A stretch of DNA of 64,000 bases, from the NCBI RefSeq assembly GCF_001730365.1, contig NZ_MIKB01000004.1, positions 1 to 64,000 of the forward strand, read 5' to 3'. The notes under the pieces were generated by a model. It did not search any database. It was not told the DNA's origin and worked only from the letters and a program-made list of their open reading frames with translations. Positions 25,518 to 35,671 of this stretch are shown here, piece by piece (position 1 is the stretch's first letter; each line of letters begins with the position of its first letter). This DNA comes from Enterococcus quebecensis. Its GTDB lineage: Bacteria > Bacillota > Bacilli > Lactobacillales > Enterococcaceae. Made by a program: the position numbers and the translations under genes.

Positions 25518-25835
25518 TCATCTATAACTATTTTCTTTATCTTTCCCATCCCAAACAGACATTCCCTCTGAAACAGAAATAACATTATACCCATAATTTT
25601 CAAGAAAAGAACACGCATGTTCCGAACGAACACCATGTTGGCAAATCACATAATGAGGTTGCTCCCGATCAATTTCTGACATCGTTTCTGGTAAAGTGGA
25701 TAAAGGATAGTTTTTTGCAGTGGCAATATGACCTTCCGCAAATTCATCTACTTCCCGAACGTCAATGATTGAAACTGGTTCATTGACTGTTAATTCAATT
25801 AACTCTTTTAATTCTTTGATCGATACTCGCTTCAT
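25518..25835 (-). CDS. Rhodanese-like domain protein (single domain)
   Basis: 105 residues, one rhodanese domain: SIIDVREVDEFAEGHI near the N-terminus and the active-site loop VICQHGVRS, with Cys as sulfur carrier. Cytosolic, as in GlpE/YqhL-like sulfurtransferases. The ATG at 25835 (MKRVSIKEL) has AGGAGG about 11 nt upstream, slightly long but better than alternatives. Function in sulfur transfer is general; partner unknown. Confidence 0.85.
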   Translation of the reverse strand: MKRVSIKELKELIELTVNEPVSIIDVREVDEFAEGHIATAKNYPLSTLPETMSEIDREQPHYVICQHGVRSEHACSFLENYGYNVISVSEGMSVWDGKDKENSYR

Positions 25836-26396
25836 CTTAATCCAATTCCTCCTGTGGCTTTTCAAATATCCAACTTCTATCACGCCATAGACCACCAAAT
25901 TTGATGATTATCGGTTTGCCTTATTAGCAGTATACCACTGTTTGTTCCCACAACAACAGTTTACTGCCTTTTTTGTGAATTAGATTAAAAAACTAGTCCT
26001 TACTTCAAAATATTTTTTGAAACACGACCTCATTCAATATATTTAAAATTTGATTTCCACATACTTTCAAGTAGATTCTTATTATTAATTGACTACATTC
26101 TTTTATCAAAACATTTTAATAGCTCCTTAACTAAGAAGGTTTTCTGCAACTTAATTGATACAACCACTCCCTCTATATTTTATCTAAAGTTTGTTGTTGA
26201 TAGACCTGTTTTCTAGCCATAGAATCGTTCCAAAGTCATGGCTATTTCCCTAACGTGTATTAAAATAATTCTACATTGTTACATCATCATTTTTTTAGCG
26301 GTAATAAAAAAACAAATGATGATTTTCTTTCATAAATTTTTTTCTCTTTTATCAAAGAACGGTGCTTAAACCACCCATATTCGAAATTTTCTTTTC
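25836..26396. other. Intergenic stretch without a gene
   Basis: AT-rich, no ORF with a ribosome site. The first 60 bases hold the upstream region of the rhodanese gene. I see no repeat or stable hairpin before the long inverted repeat at 26397. Confidence 0.5.
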
Positions 26397-26462
26397 TATT
26401 TTAAGTAAACACAAAGAAGGCATACTATTATCCGTAGGCCTTCTTTGTGTTTACTTAAAATA
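26397..26462 (-). terminator. Very long inverted repeat after the orphan WxL gene, probable terminator
   Basis: A perfect 25-bp stem (26397-26421 with 26438-26462) around GCCTTCTTTGTG/CACAAAGAAGGC, with three more possible pairs towards the loop. It lies 64 bp after the stop of the gene at 26527. No uninterrupted T-tract follows; the T-rich 3' arm may serve instead. Confidence 0.6.
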
Positions 26463-26526
26463 GTATCAACTTTCTACATCCGAACAGTTCTCAGTAGGTA
26501 TCGTCATTCTTATGTTCTTTATTTTT

Positions 26527-28893
26527 TTAAGGTCCATTTTCTAAAAGCCAATTAATTTTAGCTGCATAAACTGTATTACTTCTGATCTTCCCAGGCACAG
26601 TTTCTAAAATCAAAGAACGCGACGTATTCGTAAATGAAACAGTTACTTCCCGACCTGTATCTCCCCCTGAGCTAAACACTTCATTTGTTCCTTGTTTATT
26701 AATTGGAATTTCTTTATTTTTTTCTTCCCTCACATATAAGTTCAGTCCTGATTCATCTTCTCCATGAGTATTTTGAAAATGACTCTCTAACTGAGCTGTT
26801 AAACGCCACTGATTTTTATTAAATCGTGTGTCTTCTATTTTCAATTCAACAGCTTTTTCTTGAACTATTTTTTGTTTTCTTGATTGAATAGCTGGTTCTC
26901 CAAAAGAAACGTTTGAAGAAAAGTTTTTTATGGTTAACATACCCGGTAATAATGTTATGTTTATTTTTTTAGTTATCTTACCAATACTAAAAGACACTTC
27001 ATATGTCCCTACTGCTCTTTTTACTAATGTTTTATCTATTAAAATTAATTCTTTCTTTTCTTTAGACGTTGCTATTTCCCAAGCGTTTGCTTTGCTTTGT
27101 TCAAGAATAAATTGAATTTGCTCTGCTTCTGTTTCTGGATAATCTACCGCAAGTGTACTAAAGGTTTCCCCATAAAGCATATAAGTATCGTCTTTCATTG
27201 TATCAGAACTTTCTACTAAAAATTGCACATCAATGATTGTTTTATTTTTTGCTTTATCCAGCAATTCAATTGTTGCTGTTGTTCGTCCTACTTTTGTTAG
27301 ATCCGGTTGTTTTATCATCTCCATCGTGATATCTTCAATACCCGCATTGTCATAGATATTTTTTAAGAGCATCGATATGCTTGGAACAGATGCGTTGATT
27401 TTTACTTGCTGAATAACAGCTTCAGCTGTTGGCGGGGTCGTATCTTTCACTTGTTGTAAGTTAGAAGCAACACTTTTATTTCCACTACTATCGAGTGCAA
27501 TAACTTCATAATTTTTATACGGTACTAGTGGTTGCTGTGCCTTTGGAATCGAAATATCAAATTGTCCCTCTGCATCTGCTTGTCCTGTTAAAAAAATTGA
27601 TTGATTTCCTTTTTCATAGACATTGATTGTCGCGTTAGCTTCGGAATGTCCAGAAAAAGTAATAGACTTATCAATTACTTCGTTTAATTGTGGGGGATCA
27701 GGCGGAGTTGTATCTTTTACCTTACTGGTTATGGTCAAGGTCTTTCCTTGTAACATACTTTTTATGAGAATTTCCTCACCCGCCTCAAAATACTTCCCTT
27801 TAGGCAACTCATAGGCGAACTTGCCGACACTGTCTGCTCGAGTTTGATATCTCGTCAAATCGCCCTCTACTTCTGAGTTTAATTCGCCTTCTGCTAAAGC
27901 AGGACTCCCTGAAAAAGAGAGAAAAGAGTTTGGATAAGTTGTCCCTGTAATTTTGTAACTAGCTTCTTGTAAATGATTATCTACCAATGCTTGAATTTTC
28001 AACGTCATTTGGATTTTGTCTAATATAGTTTGCGCTTTTGTTAGTTTTTCCTCTAATTTTTTTTTATCTGTCTCCGTTAATACATTGGAAAAATTCTCCA
28101 CGTCTTGTTTCAAGTTATCTACTTTTTGCTGGCTTGTACTTAACTTCAATGCGTTTTGATCCCTACTTGTAAATAAACCATCTATACTTGCTGTTAATTT
28201 TAAAAAGTCATCTGTAACATCTGTAACCCCAAAATCAGATAAAATCCAATTCGTATAATATGGAACACTAGTATTAGTACTCACTACTGCATTTAATGGT
28301 TTGCGAAAGCTAAATCCAATTAAATAATTTTTTGATTCATTTGACTTCATCGTAACTACATTATTCATTGTTTTATCCAGATATGAATGACTTAGATGGT
28401 AAAAAATAAAATAATGATAATTATTATCTACTATTATGTTCGTCATAGATATGTTTCTATCAGTGTATGTGGGACTATATCGCATTCTAGTTTTCCCTTT
28501 AATTTGGTAGTAACGGTTTGCTTCTAAAAAAATTGATTGCTTTATCTCAGCATCAACTATTGACCGCCCGCCACCTGGGCTACCATTTGAACTCCCAGGC
28601 AAACTTACAGAAATACTGTCACCATCTGAATTTATAAAAGCCTTATTAAATCCTTCGTAATAACTCTCTGTGGTCGTTAAGTCATGTTCCTTCGATCTTT
28701 TAGTTCCTGAATCAGTTTCGGTAACAACTTGTATTTTCCATTTATCTTTATCTAAGGTAATTGTCTTATCTGCTTTATTTTCAGCTGCATCAACCATTCT
28801 CCCTGCAGCCCCAACAGTTATAAAAAAAATGAGCCCAGTAATAACACTGACCAAAATAAAAGGCTTTCGGTTCAGATATCTGATGTTATCCAT
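26527..28893 (-). CDS. Large WxL-domain surface protein (orphan)
   Basis: 788 residues. Signal/membrane segment at about 13-35, an N-terminal domain of unknown fold, a coiled-coil stretch around 245-300 (KVDNLKQDVENFSNVL), two Ig-like repeats introduced by DTTPPDPP and DTTPPTAEA, and a C-terminal WxL domain with first motif WRL (about residue 700) and second NWLL close to the end. WxL domains bind peptidoglycan non-covalently. It stands alone, without the usual DUF916/DUF3324 partner; that partner occurs 30 kb away (57418). ATG 28893 has AGGAGAG upstream. Confidence 0.82.
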   Translation of the reverse strand: MDNIRYLNRKPFILVSVITGLIFFITVGAAGRMVDAAENKADKTITLDKDKWKIQVVTETDSGTKRSKEHDLTTTESYYEGFNKAFINSDGDSISVSLPGSSNGSPGGGRSIVDAEIKQSIFLEANRYYQIKGKTRMRYSPTYTDRNISMTNIIVDNNYHYFIFYHLSHSYLDKTMNNVVTMKSNESKNYLIGFSFRKPLNAVVSTNTSVPYYTNWILSDFGVTDVTDDFLKLTASIDGLFTSRDQNALKLSTSQQKVDNLKQDVENFSNVLTETDKKKLEEKLTKAQTILDKIQMTLKIQALVDNHLQEASYKITGTTYPNSFLSFSGSPALAEGELNSEVEGDLTRYQTRADSVGKFAYELPKGKYFEAGEEILIKSMLQGKTLTITSKVKDTTPPDPPQLNEVIDKSITFSGHSEANATINVYEKGNQSIFLTGQADAEGQFDISIPKAQQPLVPYKNYEVIALDSSGNKSVASNLQQVKDTTPPTAEAVIQQVKINASVPSISMLLKNIYDNAGIEDITMEMIKQPDLTKVGRTTATIELLDKAKNKTIIDVQFLVESSDTMKDDTYMLYGETFSTLAVDYPETEAEQIQFILEQSKANAWEIATSKEKKELILIDKTLVKRAVGTYEVSFSIGKITKKINITLLPGMLTIKNFSSNVSFGEPAIQSRKQKIVQEKAVELKIEDTRFNKNQWRLTAQLESHFQNTHGEDESGLNLYVREEKNKEIPINKQGTNEVFSSGGDTGREVTVSFTNTSRSLILETVPGKIRSNTVYAAKINWLLENGP

Positions 28894-29112
28894 AAAATCT
28901 CTCCTATCATTAAATAAATAGATAAACCCTTTATATTCTAGTCGTAATTATATGAAATAACAAGCGCCTCCATTATCCTTTGTTGGTCAAATAAAAATCA
29001 ATATAAAACATTGACTATCAATATATATATTTAATTTCAGTCCTATATCACCATAATCAAGAATGGTCCTCATAAACTAATTTGTGTAAGTTATCGTCTA
29101 TCAAAAATGGGT

Positions 29113-30585
<1,473 letters not shown>

Positions 30586-30735
30586 TTATCATTTCTCCTC
30601 ACTATACTATAAATTTCTGGAAACAACGTTTCCTTTAACTACCTTCGATTACTTCCTATCCTCCTTCTTGACGATTTAATCATAAAACATCTGATTAAGG
30701 GAACAGGACAGAGATTGTTACATTAGAAACAGAAA

Positions 30736-30791
30736 AACCATAATATAGAAAACACGACAAAAATTTTTGTCATCTTTACTATATTATGGTT
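30736..30791 (-). terminator. Attenuator-like hairpin in the leader of the GH1 gene
   Basis: Outer arms AACCATAATATAG/CTATATTATGGTT (13 bp) enclose a 16-bp palindrome GACAAAAATTTTTGTC. On the minus strand it is followed by TTTTTC, the form of an intrinsic terminator, 150 nt before the GH1 start and downstream of the cre site. It could act as a controlled terminator, though I cannot find a LicT-type RAT site. Confidence 0.55.
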
Positions 30792-30840
30792 ATGCCCGAA
30801 AAAATTCAGTTACATTCCGTTACTATTATGTTAGCACACA

Positions 30841-30856
30841 AAGAAAGCGCTGACAA
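30841..30856 (-). promoter_or_regulatory. cre site (CcpA) upstream of the GH1 gene
   Basis: Minus strand TTGTCAGCGCTTTCTT fits the cre consensus WTGNNARCGNWWWCAW at 15 of 16 positions. A CATAAT lies about 17 nt downstream, so CcpA bound here would sit on the promoter. Confidence 0.7.
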
Positions 30857-30880
30857 CCTTTTGTTTCCCCCAAAAATAAA

Positions 30881-30923
30881 ACTAGGCTAGGGGTTAACTC
30901 TACAAGTTATATCCTAGCCTAGT
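30881..30923 (-). terminator. Terminator of the surface-protein locus
   Basis: ACTAGGCTAGG (30881-30891) pairs perfectly with CCTAGCCTAGT (30913-30923), followed on the minus strand by TTTTATTTTTGG. It ends the transcript of the genes from 35314 to 31046. Confidence 0.82.
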
Positions 30924-31045
30924 ATAATCTGGATCAACAGTCGGAACAGTAGTAACTCCTTTTGAGGCTAAACTTTCTGTCCCAATCTTCCCTTTTTAAT
31001 ACTAAGTATACGTTAGAAGAGCGGAAGTTACTTCCCCTTCCTCTC

Positions 31046-31372
31046 TTATCCTGGGCGTTTTTTTCTATGTGCTTTCCATCTACTGAGTAGTACGTAAATC
31101 AATAGTAGTAGTAATCCAAGTAATGTTACTTTCTCAGTCATACTTCCCGTATTTGGAAAAGTTTTTAACTCTATGTGCGTTTGTTTAGGCTTGGCTAGGG
31201 TTCCATAAATTTTTGTTTCCGATTCTTTTGGCGGCTGTACAGTTACTTTATCTTCACCTATTTGTCCATGTATCTCTATTTCGGCGGCATGAACATGGAC
31301 TACCTCTTGATAATAAAACATACACGCCGTCAAAAGAATACTTGTAACGATGTAACCATTGAATCGTTTCAT
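31046..31372 (-). CDS. Small cell-wall-anchored protein (sortase signal FPNTG)
   Basis: 108 residues. Signal peptide (about 1-29, ending VHAAE), a short exposed stalk with proline-rich VQPPKES, and a C-terminal sorting signal FPNTGS followed by a hydrophobic span and RWKAHRKKRPG. The first residue of the LPxTG motif is Phe. It matches the small CscD-type partner of csc/WxL clusters, here in a locus whose other proteins lack a WxL domain. Last gene of the operon. Confidence 0.8.
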   Translation of the reverse strand: MKRFNGYIVTSILLTACMFYYQEVVHVHAAEIEIHGQIGEDKVTVQPPKESETKIYGTLAKPKQTHIELKTFPNTGSMTEKVTLLGLLLLLIYVLLSRWKAHRKKRPG

Positions 31373-31396
31373 TGTTCATCACAGCCTTTTGTCAAA

Positions 31397-32053
31397 CTAT
31401 GGTGTTACACCAATTGTCGTACCGTCTTTTTGAATCGATGTGAATTTCAACGTCAGTGTATAATCTTCTTTTGCTGCTTTTTCATTAACATCTGAAGGTA
31501 AGCTAGCTACTGTGTTTCCTGTGTAGTTAAATTTTGCAGCATTTGCATACGCTGCAGCTGTATCAGTGTCAATGTTTAAACGTCCATCTTTGTTAGCTAA
31601 TTTCATCCATACAGGAGCACTAGCCAAATCAACTAATGTATTGTTTTCAACTAAATTAGTTGCTGTAGGTGTCGCAACAAGACCTGTGCCTTTTGCATTA
31701 ATCGTTAATTTATCAACATACTTTGGAGCTCCAATCATTTTATTCAAGGTCACTGCAACACCCCGACCTGAATTATTCACAATACTGTAATCTGCTGACT
31801 CAATATTCTTATGTGCACTGGCAGTTGTAGTATGGAAAGCCGTAGCTGTATCAACAGTAACATTAATCCACTCATCTGATCCTTCTGGAATAGTCGCATC
31901 GGGATCAGTATTATCTAATTTACCAATCGTCCCATTGATAATAACATCTGCAGAGTTTTCTCCGTCGATGGTTTCAGCAAAAACTACCTTAGTGATTCCT
32001 GATACACTAAGACCTAACATCATTGCTGCGATTAAAAAATTTGTTTTCTTCAT
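31397..32053 (-). CDS. Secreted protein with a WxL-like but distinct beta-rich domain
   Basis: 218 residues with a clear signal peptide cut near VFAET. The mature part opens like WxL proteins (DVIINGTIGKLDNTDPD), but neither WxL motif is present. From residue 63 the pattern INVTV-x5-AFHT ... SADYSIVNNSGRGVAVTL resembles the C-terminus of the 881-residue neighbour (INVEI-x5-AFQT ... SPDYQLSNKGNVSTKVSI), so the two share a module. By position it is the counterpart of the CscB WxL protein. No established name. CAGAGGGAGAAT precedes the ATG. Confidence 0.7.
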   Translation of the reverse strand: MKKTNFLIAAMMLGLSVSGITKVVFAETIDGENSADVIINGTIGKLDNTDPDATIPEGSDEWINVTVDTATAFHTTTASAHKNIESADYSIVNNSGRGVAVTLNKMIGAPKYVDKLTINAKGTGLVATPTATNLVENNTLVDLASAPVWMKLANKDGRLNIDTDTAAAYANAAKFNYTGNTVASLPSDVNEKAAKEDYTLTLKFTSIQKDGTTIGVTP

Positions 32054-32118
32054 TATTTATTCTCCCTCTGTGTGTAAAATGATTTATATTTAAACAGAAA
32101 CTCTGTTAAATAACTTTG

Positions 32119-32658
32119 TTAGTTGTTGATCCGAATAGTGATTCCTGCTTGAACTTGTCCACGTTTTTTATTTGTTTTCGAATCATAAATATCAAATGTA
32201 GCTGTTGCTGCATGATTTCCTTTCGGAAGCTTTTTATCCAGCTTTCCCCCATTTATTTCGTACCCAGGCTGGATTGCACCTGAAGAGTAAACTTGTTCAT
32301 TGTTATTATCTAAATGAATCACCACATTGATGGGGTATCCGTTTTCCACTGGATTTTGAATGTATAGACTGCCTTTACTATCTGAGGTTTCAAAAACCGC
32401 TTCTGACTTGATAACCATATTGAACTTGCTAGCATTGACAGCTTTTTGTTCGGCTTCTTTCACTTCTTTATCGCTCATTTTTTGAGCACCTTTTGTATCC
32501 GGCAAGTAATCGCCTGAAACAACTTGTATAGAATCGGCTTTATTGGAAAAATAATAATATAAACCTCCTGCACTGAATCCAAAAATAAGTAATAGCAATA
32601 AAATTAGTAGTCGTTTCTTTTTCTTCTTTTCATTATTCACTTGATTTTCTTTATACAT
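32119..32658 (-). CDS. Membrane-anchored extracellular beta-domain protein
   Basis: 179 residues from the ATG at 32658 (MYKENQVNN), chosen because GAGAGGGATCAG precedes it and it avoids overlap with the upstream gene; starts at 32679 and 32688 are weaker. A Lys-rich cytosolic N-terminus, one membrane span (about 17-37), then an exposed domain with GAIQPGYEINGGKLDKKLPKG (about 20 residues of a conserved beta motif in Gram-positive surface proteins) and a final ITIRINN strand. Probably a membrane partner of the secreted proteins in this locus. Function unknown. Confidence 0.68.
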   Translation of the reverse strand: MYKENQVNNEKKKKKRLLILLLLLIFGFSAGGLYYYFSNKADSIQVVSGDYLPDTKGAQKMSDKEVKEAEQKAVNASKFNMVIKSEAVFETSDSKGSLYIQNPVENGYPINVVIHLDNNNEQVYSSGAIQPGYEINGGKLDKKLPKGNHAATATFDIYDSKTNKKRGQVQAGITIRINN

Positions 32659-32668
32659 CTGATCCCTC

Positions 32669-35314
32669 TCATTCTTCATTTCTTTCAACCTTGAATATGA
32701 TTTTATAGGTTGGAAATTTCGCTACTGCATTAGGATTGAAGTATTTGCCCCTTAGTTTTAGACTTTTTTGTTCACCAGTTTTCAAAACACCAATCGATAA
32801 AGGATTATTTATTAAATCAGCAGTTAAAAAATTGGATTCTGTTTGTTTATTGTCCACAAACATTTGCAAAGCAAGTTCTTCATGACCATAGTTTCCAGAA
32901 AGATTATCTAATAGGAGTAGCTGATTTGCAGCAACATTTTCATTTGTTAGATTGGTTATCGATACTTTCGTAGACACGTTACCTTTATTACTAAGTTGAT
33001 AGTCTGGAGAAGTTATTTCTCCTTCTTTTGAAGTTCCAAGATCTTTATTCTGTGTTTGAAAAGCCATTTCGATGGGAATTTCTACGTTTATAACTTCTGT
33101 CACCGTTTGAAATTCTGTTAGAGGAGTCATAGCTAAAATAACTTCTATCCCTGAAACGCCAGTGACTTTTGTACGAACGTAATAAGTGACGTCCCCTTCT
33201 AATCCTTTTAATTTTGTTGTAAATTTTTGATGCTTGTCTCCCAAAAGATGCGCAATTTGAGATTTTGTTTCATTTACTGGAAAGTTTTTATTCTTACTAT
33301 ACTCCACCGCAACTTGCTGATAGAGTCCACCATAATAAGCCGTTTGACCTGGGATCGCTAATTCTTCTCCATTTGTGTAGTCAGTCCACTTACCTGTGTC
33401 ACTGCTCAACTCTCCATTAATTACTGCTGAAGTTGTCGTAACATCAGTAGTGATACTCTTTAACTGAGGTTTGGTACTAATCTTAAAATCCTTAGAAAAT
33501 TCACTTTCTCCTGCCTCATTTACAACTACCATTTGCGCCCAATAAGTAGTATTAGGATTTAAATCACTGATCCGTATGCCATATTCTGAATTTAGAGAGG
33601 TGTTTACTTGACCATCAAACTCATCTAATGTCACAATATGTTTCGCTTTTTTCAAATTATTTATATCCCCTTCATCAGTAAAAAGGAAAAATTTAACTGC
33701 CCTAGCTGGACTTCCATTATTGACGGATCTACCATAAAGCGAGAGTTCTGTATCAGTGGCATCATACGCTACAAGATTTAATTGATTTGGGACCTCCACA
33801 AATGCACTAAAAACAAGTTTCTGTGAGTTTTTTAAATCAAGCAGTTCTTGACTATCAAAAGGATGAGGAGAGCCTACTATATTTGTAAAATTACTTCCCC
33901 TAATATTTAAATCTGAATTTTCTTTAAACATCTCTCGGGTTGGCGTGTTATTCATCTTAGTTGAAAATGTTTCTATTTTTTGCATATAGTTGCTCGTAAA
34001 CGCTAAATTTTTGACGCCATTAGCTCCATTTAATCCAATCGTTCCAAGACTGGTGCTAGAAAAAGAAACTTTTTTAGCTTTATTCATATTAATAGCAAAT
34101 GTACTGGAAGGCTCTGTTGTAAAAATCCCACCACTAGCAACATCAATTGAAACTTCCGATTTTTCTGCAAAGGTCATTCCCCCTTTAGCCGTATAAAGGT
34201 TGATCGGCACCGGCAACATAAAATTAACTTGAGACTGCTCTTTAAAATCGAAAGTGATTGGTCGTGTTAGATTACTATCAAAAAATTTATTTTTTGTGCC
34301 GCCCGTTGCAAGTGTTACCTTATCCAAATTAAAAATACCATTTTTTTCTACAATATAACTTGGGGAAAGCACGCCGTACATCACATTACCATTCGTCTGA
34401 ACATCTAATCGTGCATGTTCTCTCACTATTAGTTGAGATGTCCCTGCATGCGGATTTCCTGAGGCATTTCCTGTTGACCAGATAAATGCATTCGTCACCC
34501 CTGAATGTTTGATTGACGTTCTTCCACTTTGAATTTCAACATAATTGATTTCTGCCCATTCTTGGGAATATGTATTTGTTCCTCTTTGGTCGATCGTATT
34601 TTGTCCTCTCATAATGACCGAACCGTCTATGTTATAGATCATTTGTCCATTCGTTGAATAGTAATCCACATTATCAAAGATAAATGTCATATTTACAGCC
34701 GCTATGCCTGTCACTACACCGTAATACCCAATAGCACCTGATCCATCACTATTCCCAAACTGAGTATTTCGAATTTCAATAACTGCATTTGCCTCATTGA
34801 TATAAAACCCACTGGTAGGTGAACCACCTTTATTGTATGTAATGATGTGATCAGCACCGTCAATGATCATGCCATTTTTAAGTTGATAGCCTGTGGTGCC
34901 TAGGTCAATATCATTCGTTAGGCGTAATTTTAGTTTTTGACTATCTTTCAAATATTCCCGCAATGTAGTAGCTGAATCAACTAACCAGAAACCATCATCG
35001 GTTTGTCGAGCACCTATTTTCAATATATTTTTATTATTTATTTCAGGTTTATTTACATTACCTCTATTATCAATCTCGATATCGTTAGTTATTTTTTCAT
35101 TTTCTACATTCTCTTCAACGGTCGATTCTAAAATCTCCGAAGAGCTAGTTTCAGAACTTTCTGAAGAATTTAGTGTTGCTTCTTCTTCAGGTAATTGTAC
35201 ATTTGACGCCGTCTTTTCATTAGTTTTATCTATTCCCAAGGCATAGGATCCATCGAAGGGAAAGATCATTAATATAAGTATACTAATAAAAATCAATCTA
35301 CTATTTTTTTTCAC
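32669..35314 (-). CDS. Large surface adhesin-like protein with beta-helix (pectate lyase-like) and FnIII-like domains
   Basis: 881 residues. Signal peptide, a Ser/Glu-rich linker (about 40-95), then a right-handed beta-helix-type region starting STTLREYLKDSQKLKLRLTN and related to the start of the large WxL adhesin at 60635; FnIII-like repeats around 600-735 (YGIRISDLNPNTTYWAQM, LKGLEGDVTYYVRT); and a C-terminal module from about 735 shared with the 218-residue protein downstream. It has no WxL domain and no LPxTG. The start is GTG at 35314 with GGAGGACTGTC upstream. Its last codons overlap no called gene (10-bp gap). Confidence 0.72.
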   Translation of the reverse strand: MKKNSRLIFISILILMIFPFDGSYALGIDKTNEKTASNVQLPEEEATLNSSESSETSSSEILESTVEENVENEKITNDIEIDNRGNVNKPEINNKNILKIGARQTDDGFWLVDSATTLREYLKDSQKLKLRLTNDIDLGTTGYQLKNGMIIDGADHIITYNKGGSPTSGFYINEANAVIEIRNTQFGNSDGSGAIGYYGVVTGIAAVNMTFIFDNVDYYSTNGQMIYNIDGSVIMRGQNTIDQRGTNTYSQEWAEINYVEIQSGRTSIKHSGVTNAFIWSTGNASGNPHAGTSQLIVREHARLDVQTNGNVMYGVLSPSYIVEKNGIFNLDKVTLATGGTKNKFFDSNLTRPITFDFKEQSQVNFMLPVPINLYTAKGGMTFAEKSEVSIDVASGGIFTTEPSSTFAINMNKAKKVSFSSTSLGTIGLNGANGVKNLAFTSNYMQKIETFSTKMNNTPTREMFKENSDLNIRGSNFTNIVGSPHPFDSQELLDLKNSQKLVFSAFVEVPNQLNLVAYDATDTELSLYGRSVNNGSPARAVKFFLFTDEGDINNLKKAKHIVTLDEFDGQVNTSLNSEYGIRISDLNPNTTYWAQMVVVNEAGESEFSKDFKISTKPQLKSITTDVTTTSAVINGELSSDTGKWTDYTNGEELAIPGQTAYYGGLYQQVAVEYSKNKNFPVNETKSQIAHLLGDKHQKFTTKLKGLEGDVTYYVRTKVTGVSGIEVILAMTPLTEFQTVTEVINVEIPIEMAFQTQNKDLGTSKEGEITSPDYQLSNKGNVSTKVSITNLTNENVAANQLLLLDNLSGNYGHEELALQMFVDNKQTESNFLTADLINNPLSIGVLKTGEQKSLKLRGKYFNPNAVAKFPTYKIIFKVERNEE

Positions 35315-35373
35315 GACAGTCCTCCTTTGACTTTTATATAAAACATATATAGAAAAAACCTCCTTACCACTTC

Positions 35374-35402
35374 ATTGTATTCTAATTTTTGTGCGATTTC
35401 AA
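35374..35402 (-). promoter_or_regulatory. Promoter of the non-WxL surface locus
   Basis: Minus-strand TTGAAA (35402-35397), 17-bp spacer, TACAAT (35379-35374), 60 bp before the GTG start of the 881-residue protein. Confidence 0.6.
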
Positions 35403-35619
35403 TTTAATAACATTAGTTTTTTATATTTTATATATTTTTTTCATCTATAATTGTTTATTATTACAAACTTTTTGTTAAATAAATTAAAGGAAGCTATTTT
35501 TAAGTACACTTTGGATTTTGGTTACGTTAAAATCAACCATCTTATATTTTCAACCATTCTATGTATAACCCAATTCCAGTTACATCACCTTAAGAACTTC
35601 ATACAATCTGGGAAATAGA
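35403..35619. other. Intergenic stretch between adhesin promoter and ABC-F terminator
   Basis: AT-rich, no ORF or hairpin that I can support. Together with the promoter region it forms the gap between the two operons. Confidence 0.4.
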
Positions 35620-35671
35620 CTAAAAAACAAAAAGAGTAGACTAATAATTATCTACTCTTTCTGTTTTTTAG
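35620..35671. terminator. Terminator of the ABC-F gene
   Basis: CTAAAAAACAA-AAAGAGTAGA with TCTACTCTTT-CTGTTTTTTAG, nearly perfect over 20 bp, with T-rich ends on both strands. It overlaps the last codon of the ABC-F gene by a few bases. Confidence 0.8.
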
